Source: an uncultured Bacteroidia bacterium
GTDB taxonomy: Bacteria; Bacteroidota; Bacteroidia; Bacteroidales; ML635J-15
Reading direction: 5' to 3'
Length of the DNA stretch: 39,688 bases
NCBI GenBank assembly: GCA_902790405.1
Contig: CADARW010000004.1
Coordinates: 1-39,688 of the forward strand
The notes beneath the pieces were generated by a model. It did not search any database, had not been told where the DNA came from, and saw nothing but the letters and a program-made list of their open reading frames with translations. Of this stretch, positions 35,322 through 39,688 are shown in pieces; the first letter of the stretch is position 1; every line of letters begins with the position of its first letter. The position numbers were made by a program, and so were the translations under genes.

Positions 35322-35828
35322 TTATTTCCCGTATTTCGTTTCGTTTTCTGCAGCAATTCCAATCTCTGTTTCTTCTGGGATTTCGTACGGACGTTGTTGT
35401 GGGTGAAGTTTTCTGTGCAGACGTTCGGCAAGTTTGTCGGCGACTGAATCGGCATCATGTGCATGGCTAAGTTCGCATTCCCATACGACAATGACTTCCC
35501 AACCCAATTCGCCTAATTTCCAATAGTTTTCCAAATCGCGCTGGCGGTTGCGTTTTATCTTGTTCTGCCAGAACTCGGTGTTTGACTTTGGTGTGGTTGC
35601 AATCTTACAGCCCGGGTGATGATGCCAGAAACATCCGTTTACGAAAATTACAGTGCCATATTTTGGCAACACAATGTCGGGAGTGCCAGGCAGACGCTTG
35701 TCGTTGGTGCGATAGCGGAAACCACGGGCAAACAGAGCCTTGCGGAGCTTAATCTCTGGCTTGGTGCCTTTCGAGCGGATTTTCGACATTATGTCGGAAC
35801 GTTTCTCGGTGCTGAAGATGTCGGTCAT
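35322..35828 (-). CDS. vsr: Very short patch repair endonuclease
   Basis: A 168-residue Vsr-type endonuclease that nicks DNA 5' of T:G mismatches arising by deamination of 5-methylcytosine. Visible: TDIFSTEKRSDIMSKIRSKGTKPE at the N-terminus, GTPDIVLPKYGTVIFVNGCFWHHHPGC (catalytic Asp and the metal/zinc His-Cys cluster), and EFWQNKIKRNRQRDLENYWKLGELGWEVIVVWECEL. The frame extends upstream to 35900 through a palindrome and octamer repeats; ATG 35828 is the conserved start. No cytosine methyltransferase gene is adjacent, although vsr normally sits beside one. Confidence 0.93.
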   Translation of the reverse strand: MTDIFSTEKRSDIMSKIRSKGTKPEIKLRKALFARGFRYRTNDKRLPGTPDIVLPKYGTVIFVNGCFWHHHPGCKIATTPKSNTEFWQNKIKRNRQRDLENYWKLGELGWEVIVVWECELSHAHDADSVADKLAERLHRKLHPQQRPYEIPEETEIGIAAENETKYGK

Positions 35829-35835
35829 GGGAAGG

Positions 35836-35919
35836 TTTGATAATTTGATGATTTGATAATTTGTAGCGACGCGGCACGCCACGTCGCCACAATTATCCAT
35901 TGTTCATTATCCATTATTC
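35836..35919. repeat. Heptamer array, REP-like palindrome and octamer array
   Basis: Plus strand left to right: octamers TTTGATAA, TTTGATGA, TTTGATAA (35836-35859); an imperfect GC-rich palindrome 35863-35890 beginning GTAGCGACGCGG and ending CACGTCGCCAC; then heptamers ATTATCC, ATTGTTC, ATTATCC, ATTATTC (35892-35919). The heptamers run into the last codons of the minus-strand acyltransferase gene (stop at 35907-35909). Read along that gene, the order is heptamers, then palindrome, then octamers. Confidence 0.7.
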
Positions 35920-36731
35920 ATTTTATATGTTTCTTTTTTTACCCATTCCGCCCATTCCGTTGGCGTTTTTGTTTTGTCGAAGGTGGTGTAGGGTATTGGT
36001 TTACCGATTGTTAATGTGATGGTCTGTCCGCGTTGCTTAAACATTTCGTCAACGAGGAAGAGCATCTCGATGTTGAATTTTATTTTCAGTCGCTTGCGCC
36101 AGTTGGCGAGGCTGTAGAAAAAGTTGGAATTTCGTCCACCGATGTAAATTGGGATTATGTCGCGTTGGTATTCCACTGCTTTCACAATGAAGTTTTTCTG
36201 CCAAGGCAGGTCAACGATTTCTCCTTTAATTTTTCGCGAGCAAAGCCCGGCAGGAAAATACAGCACCTGTTTGTCGGAAGCGTACAGTTCGTTGAGTTGT
36301 TCGGCGTTCGTGCGCGACTGCTTGCCGACCTTGTTTATTGGTATGAAAACTGGGCGCAGCGGTTCCAATGCCATCAGCAAGTCGTTTACAACAAACATGA
36401 AATCGTTGTATTTCTCGTCGATTGTCTGCATCATCACAAGGCTTTCGAGTCCGCCGAGCGGATGATTTGCAACGAAGATAAAGCGACCTTCGGATGGAAT
36501 GTTTTCCATTCCGCTGACCTGTCGTTTCAGTTCGAGGCATTCTACGCCGACGTTCACGAAGTCGATGCCCGTAGCTCCATTTGCCTTTGCAAGTATCTCG
36601 TTTACATCCTTTTCGTGAACCAACTTGCGCAGCAAGTTGATGACGAAACGAGGCATTTTCTTTGCCAGCTTCGGACTTTTTGCTCGGATAATTTCGGCAA
36701 CATCGACTTGCATCGGTTTGTTTTCTGACAT
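35907..36731 (-). CDS. Lysophospholipid acyltransferase-like protein
   Basis: A 274-residue protein of the PlsC/LPLAT superfamily. Motif I is NHPLGGLES (residues about 88-96), a variant of NHxxxxD with His as the base and Glu in place of Asp. FPAGLCSRK resembles motif III, and IIPIYIGG resembles motif IV. No clear transmembrane segment. In Bacteroidetes relatives such enzymes (hemolysin-like acyltransferases, including GlsA/OlsA types) acylate amino-acid lipids or lysophospholipids; the acceptor here is not determinable. The frame extends upstream to 36764 but that start lies before the promoter -7 box (36752-36759), so I use ATG 36731. Vsr follows 79 bp downstream on the same strand. Confidence 0.8.
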   Translation of the reverse strand: MSENKPMQVDVAEIIRAKSPKLAKKMPRFVINLLRKLVHEKDVNEILAKANGATGIDFVNVGVECLELKRQVSGMENIPSEGRFIFVANHPLGGLESLVMMQTIDEKYNDFMFVVNDLLMALEPLRPVFIPINKVGKQSRTNAEQLNELYASDKQVLYFPAGLCSRKIKGEIVDLPWQKNFIVKAVEYQRDIIPIYIGGRNSNFFYSLANWRKRLKIKFNIEMLFLVDEMFKQRGQTITLTIGKPIPYTTFDKTKTPTEWAEWVKKETYKMNNG

Positions 36732-36751
36732 GCTTATAAGTGTTTTGCGGG

Positions 36752-36759
36752 CAAAGATA
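36752..36759 (-). promoter_or_regulatory. -7 box of the acyltransferase gene
   Basis: The minus strand reads TATCTTTG. Transcription would start near 36745, about 14 nt before ATG 36731. No convincing TTTG upstream. Confidence 0.5.
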
Positions 36760-36884
36760 ATCAAAAGACCTAAACTTTAATTTCCAATCTAAAAAATGCT
36801 CATAGTTAATAACTTGCATGATTTTGTAATTTATTATAAATCAATGTTTTATCTCAAAAAATAGCCTTAAGTTATTAACATTGG

Positions 36885-36919
36885 TGGGAAAGAGTGGGTG
36901 CTGGTGTTTTAAAGTGGGA
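36885..36919 (+). promoter_or_regulatory. MraZ operator boxes
   Basis: TGGGA at 36885-36889, TGGGT at 36895-36899 and TGGGA at 36915-36919 lie on an exact 10-bp grid, with a degenerate TGTTT at the missing grid position (36905). MraZ in other bacteria binds TGGGN repeats with 5-bp spacers upstream of its own gene. The last box lies between the -33 position and the -7 box of the mraZ promoter. Confidence 0.85.
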
Positions 36920-36936
36920 AATTTTGTTTAGTTTTG
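36907..36936 (+). promoter_or_regulatory. Promoter of the mraZ cell-division cluster
   Basis: TAGTTTTG at 36929-36936 matches TAnnTTTG. A weak -33 (TTTT at 36907-36910) lies 18 nt upstream. Transcription would start near 36943, 17 nt before ATG 36960. Confidence 0.6.
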
Positions 36937-36959
36937 CGTCGAATTTTGAATTGTAGATT

Positions 36960-37424
36960 ATGTTTGTAGGTGAATACATTAGCAAGCTGGATAACAAATG
37001 CAGAGTTATCTTTCCTTCGCAACTGAAACGTCAGGTTCCCGACGAGGAACAGGCGGCTGCTTTCGTCCTCAAACGTGATATTTACGAAAAATGCTTGGTG
37101 CTTTATCCGATGAGCGAATGGAACCGTCAGACCGGTTTGCTGAAGAAAAGACTCAATCCTTTCAACCGTAAGCATGCCGAGTTCCTTCGCGAATTCTACC
37201 GTGGAACTGCCGAAGTTTATCTCGACAACAACAGCCGTTTCCTCATCCCGAAAGTTCTGCTCGACTACATTGGTGGCGAGAAGGAACTTGTCTTTGCAGG
37301 ACAGGAAGGTAAGGTAGAAATCTGGGCTAAGGACGTTTACGAGCAGAAGTCGATGGGCAACGAAAGCTTTGCTGAACTTGCCGACGAAATTCTTGGTGGC
37401 GACTTTATGTTTTCGGAGGATTAG
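36960..37424 (+). CDS. mraZ: Transcriptional regulator MraZ
   Basis: A 154-residue DNA-binding protein built from two AbrB-like swapped-hairpin halves, each with a DxxxR-type turn: SKLDNKCRVIFPSQLK (residues 8-23) and YLDNNSRFLIPKVLLDY (about 86-102). MraZ forms a ring and represses the division and cell-wall cluster from which it is transcribed, by binding TGGGN repeats, which are present just upstream (36885-36919). First gene of the cluster; rsmH starts 3 nt after its stop. Confidence 0.95.
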   Translation: MFVGEYISKLDNKCRVIFPSQLKRQVPDEEQAAAFVLKRDIYEKCLVLYPMSEWNRQTGLLKKRLNPFNRKHAEFLREFYRGTAEVYLDNNSRFLIPKVLLDYIGGEKELVFAGQEGKVEIWAKDVYEQKSMGNESFAELADEILGGDFMFSED

Positions 37425-37427
37425 CAG

Positions 37428-38330
37428 ATGAGCGAATATCACGTGCCGGTATTGTTGAACGAGAGCGTCGATGGATTGAATATCAATCCCGATGGCGTTT
37501 ACGTTGACGCTACTTTCGGCGGAGGCGGACACTCGGCAGAAATTTTGTCGCACTTGTCGGCAAAAGGAACCCTCGTGGCAATCGACCGTGATAGTGATGC
37601 TCACAAAAATAAGATTGACGATGCAAGGCTGAAGCTCGTTTTCGGAAATTACCGCTATTTGCGCAATTATCTCGACTATTATGGCATCGATAAGGTTGAC
37701 GGCATTTTGGCCGACTTGGGCGTGTCGTCGCATCAGTTCGATGTTGCCGACCGCGGTTTTTCGTTCCGTATGGGCGGAAAACTCGACATGCGTATGTCGG
37801 AGCAGTCGTCGCGTACTGCAGCCGATGTGCTGAACGGGGCTTCGGAGGACGACCTTTTCCGCATTTTTCGCAACTACTGCGATGTGCAGAACGTTGGTCG
37901 TCTGGTAAAGTCGATTGTTGCACGCCGCGAAACTGAGCCGTTCGGTGAAATTGACGATTTTGTGAATTTCCTCGAGCAGTTTGCTCCGAAAAATCGTGAG
38001 ATAAAGTACTACGCGCAGATTTTCCAGGCTTTGCGCATCGAGGTGAATGACGAGATTGCTTCGCTCGAGGATTTCCTGACGGCAGCTCCGCAGGTGCTTG
38101 CAAAGGGAGGTCGCCTGTCGGTGATTTCGTATCACTCTATGGAAGACAGACTCGTGAAGAACCTTATCCGTACTGGCAACGTCGATGGAAACGATGAGCG
38201 CGATGTGTTTGGTCGTGCAAATCTCAGCCTCAAGCCTGTCAACAAGCAAGTTGTTGTTCCATGCGATGAAGAAGTGGAAAGAAATCCACGTGCTAAATCG
38301 GCAAAATTAAGAATAGCAGAAAGGGTTTAG
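37428..38330 (+). CDS. rsmH: 16S rRNA (cytosine-1402-N4) methyltransferase
   Basis: A 300-residue SAM-dependent methyltransferase that modifies the ribosomal P site (m4C1402). Features: YHVPVLLNESVDGL start, SAM-binding VYVDATFGGGGHSAEIL (about 24-40), AIDRD, ILADLGVSSHQFDVADRGFSFRMGGKLDMRM (about 94-124), and the C-terminal GGRLSVISYHSMEDRLVKN and NPRAKSAKLRIAERV. Full length. The ftsL-like gene starts 2 nt after its stop. Confidence 0.97.
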   Translation: MSEYHVPVLLNESVDGLNINPDGVYVDATFGGGGHSAEILSHLSAKGTLVAIDRDSDAHKNKIDDARLKLVFGNYRYLRNYLDYYGIDKVDGILADLGVSSHQFDVADRGFSFRMGGKLDMRMSEQSSRTAADVLNGASEDDLFRIFRNYCDVQNVGRLVKSIVARRETEPFGEIDDFVNFLEQFAPKNREIKYYAQIFQALRIEVNDEIASLEDFLTAAPQVLAKGGRLSVISYHSMEDRLVKNLIRTGNVDGNDERDVFGRANLSLKPVNKQVVVPCDEEVERNPRAKSAKLRIAERV

Positions 38331-38332
38331 CG

Positions 38333-38692
38333 ATGGATTTCTTCAAAGGTATGCGCAGCGTATTGTCGGGTGACATAATAATGGACAAAATCACCAAAAG
38401 AAAGGTGCGTTTTGTTATTCTGGTGTTTATTCTCGCTGTGTTGTATGTCGTAAACCACTTCCATGGCATCTATGTTTATCGCGAAATAAGCAAGTCGGAG
38501 GAGCGAATCGAAAAATATCGTGCCGAGGGCGTAGCTATACAGTCGGAACTGCTCAAGAAGACAAACAGACGTAAAAGTGTCTTGTCGCTTCTCGAAGCCA
38601 AAGGTTCTACGCTCGAGGAATCGAAACGTCCGCCGTACAAGATAATTTATAAGAAAAAGAAGTCGAACAGCCGTAAAAAAGCCAAAAAATGA
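38333..38692 (+). CDS. ftsL: FtsL-like cell division protein
   Basis: A 119-residue bitopic protein: a short cytoplasmic part, one membrane segment (VRFVILVFILAVLYVVNHF, about 25-43), a periplasmic coiled-coil segment (REISKSEERIEKYRAEGVAIQSELLKKT) and a Lys-rich tail (YKKKKSNSRKKAKK). Size, topology and position between rsmH and the PBP gene match FtsL of Bacteroidetes, which joins FtsB/FtsQ and regulates septal synthesis. Sequence similarity within the family is low, so position carries the call. An alternative start is the ATG at 38381. Its TGA overlaps the next ATG (ATGA). Confidence 0.82.
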   Translation: MDFFKGMRSVLSGDIIMDKITKRKVRFVILVFILAVLYVVNHFHGIYVYREISKSEERIEKYRAEGVAIQSELLKKTNRRKSVLSLLEAKGSTLEESKRPPYKIIYKKKKSNSRKKAKK

Positions 38693-39688
38693 AAGATTCG
38701 GGTAGAAATAAAATAATACATAGATCTTACGTGGCTTTGGCTGTGCTCATTATCCTCGCCTTCGTGATAATCGGCAGGATTATCTATTTGCAGATTGTGA
38801 CTCCAGAGGAAAAGAAAGAAATGGTTTCGATAAGAACCACCACTATAAAGCCCAAGCGTGGCGACATATATTCGTCCGACGGCAAACTGCTGGCTACATC
38901 GGTGTGCTACTACGATACGTATCTCGATTTGGCTTGTCAGGGCGTAAAGTCGATGACCGATTCTGCTTTCGATGCCGAAATTGATTCGCTTAGCATTTGT
39001 CTTGCCGATTTGTTCAAGACCAAATCGAGAGAGACCTACAGGGCCGAAATTCGTGAGGCAAAGAACAACGGCAATCGCAGCTACTGCATAAAGCGCAGGG
39101 TTTCGTTCCTGCAATACGAGGAAATGAAGAAATTTCCGTTCTTGCGCAGGGGAAAGTATCGTGCAGGTTTTTATTCTTCCGAAATATATGAGCGCGAAAA
39201 GCCGTTTGGCAAACTGGCACGCCGAACCATTGGCGAGTCGAGCGAAAAAGGACATTACGGCCTTGAATATAGCTACGACAGTATTCTTACAGGCACCGAA
39301 GGTTATGCCGCATTCCAGAAGGTGTCGAAAGATGTATGGGTGCCGATAGAGAATTCATCGGACTATGTGAAGCCTATCGACGGCAAGGACTTGATAACCA
39401 CAATCGACATCAGTTTGCAGGATATTGCCGAGACCGAACTCGAAAGCCAGATGCGACAGCATTCTGCACAATACGGCACAGTAGTGGTTATGGAGGTCAA
39501 GACTGGCAAGGTTCGCGCTATGGCCAACCTAATGCGCGATTCGCTCAATAATTTCTACGAAAATTTCAATTATGCCGTCGGTAACTTGTCGTCGGGCGGT
39601 GCTTCCGATCCAGGTTCTACATTCAAGATTGCATCGGTAATTGTTGCCATGGAGGACGGATATATTACCCCCGAAACAATGGTAAAGG
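38689..39688 (+). CDS. ftsI: Septal peptidoglycan transpeptidase (PBP2/3-like), 3' end beyond the window
   Basis: An open frame of 333 codons from ATG 38689 to the window end. Residues about 10-33 are a membrane anchor (YVALAVLIILAFVIIGRIIYLQIV). The PBP dimerisation region follows, with KPKRGDIYSSDGKLLATS (about 52-69) and the RRTIGESSEKGHYGLEYSYDSILTG segment near 178-202, both family hallmarks. The transpeptidase domain begins near 230 (LITTIDISLQDIAE), and Ser310-Thr-Phe-Lys313 in DPGSTFK is the SxxK acylation site. The KSGT-type motifs are outside the window. Place in the cluster (after ftsL, ATGA coupling) indicates FtsI rather than the elongation enzyme. Confidence 0.93.
   Translation, partial: MKDSGRNKIIHRSYVALAVLIILAFVIIGRIIYLQIVTPEEKKEMVSIRTTTIKPKRGDIYSSDGKLLATSVCYYDTYLDLACQGVKSMTDSAFDAEIDSLSICLADLFKTKSRETYRAEIREAKNNGNRSYCIKRRVSFLQYEEMKKFPFLRRGKYRAGFYSSEIYEREKPFGKLARRTIGESSEKGHYGLEYSYDSILTGTEGYAAFQKVSKDVWVPIENSSDYVKPIDGKDLITTIDISLQDIAETELESQMRQHSAQYGTVVVMEVKTGKVRAMANLMRDSLNNFYENFNYAVGNLSSGGASDPGSTFKIASVIVAMEDGYITPETMVK

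Noticed and set aside
35829..35900. 24-residue N-terminal extension of Vsr
   Set aside because: It is encoded by the palindrome and octamer repeats; family members begin at the downstream MTDIFS.
36909..38249. 446-codon open frame antisense to mraZ and rsmH
   Set aside because: It is a mirror of two well-supported genes and arises from their codon bias; similar long antisense frames occur opposite the decarboxylase, ompA and vsr genes.

Overview
The window looks like chromosomal DNA of a Bacteroidota bacterium, most likely Bacteroidales. The reasons are: four proteins with type IX secretion system (T9SS) C-terminal signals (two type B, two type A), a PorP/SprF-family protein, an OmpA/PD40/TPR protein, promoters that repeatedly match TAnnTTTG (often with an upstream TTG/TTTG), starts without strong Shine-Dalgarno sequences, a short ATP synthase epsilon subunit and an atpDC pair separated from the other atp genes. 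I see no tRNA, rRNA, CRISPR array, integrase or intact insertion sequence, and cannot name a species.

Layout. 1-157: start of a lipoprotein gene (minus strand), then a 520-bp spacer. 680-1999: arginine-decarboxylase-like enzyme. 2032-10964: two giant tandem PKD-repeat T9SS cargo genes (minus), divergent from 11101-14270, which encodes a PorP/SprF protein and a PorE-like OmpA protein. Together these form a secretion/surface-adhesin locus. 14406-15926: membrane protein (DUF4173-like). 16157-18027: PfkB sugar kinase plus AlbA_2/Schlafen-type protein. 18087-20000: T9SS type A cargo carrying a REP-like palindrome inside its coding sequence. 20145-21248: Fic protein behind a double palindromic operator. 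21326-23623: MerR regulator, Nif3-like protein and C4 zinc-ribbon coiled coil. 23707-27030: modular T9SS cargo. 27285-29597: EF-hand membrane protein of unknown function (minus). 29869-31634: atpD-atpC. 31872-35319: DUF2520 Rossmann protein, KdsC-like phosphatase and M6-like metalloprotease. 35322-36731: vsr and an acyltransferase (minus). 36960-end: start of the division/cell-wall cluster, mraZ-rsmH-ftsL-ftsI (ftsI cut by the window end).

The strongest non-genic signals are four. First, a regulatory array of four equal half-sites in front of fic. Second, a 10-bp-periodic MraZ box array overlapping the mraZ promoter. Third, a set of dispersed palindromes (at 16081, 19859, 27170 and 35863) and a 161-bp element with inverted ends at 31699. 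Fourth, a family of diverged tandem arrays with 7-bp and then 8-bp periods. Three of these arrays begin at or right after the stop codon of a gene.

Several start codons were set by promoter position: where a longer frame began upstream of, or inside, a TAnnTTTG promoter, I chose the first ATG downstream of it.
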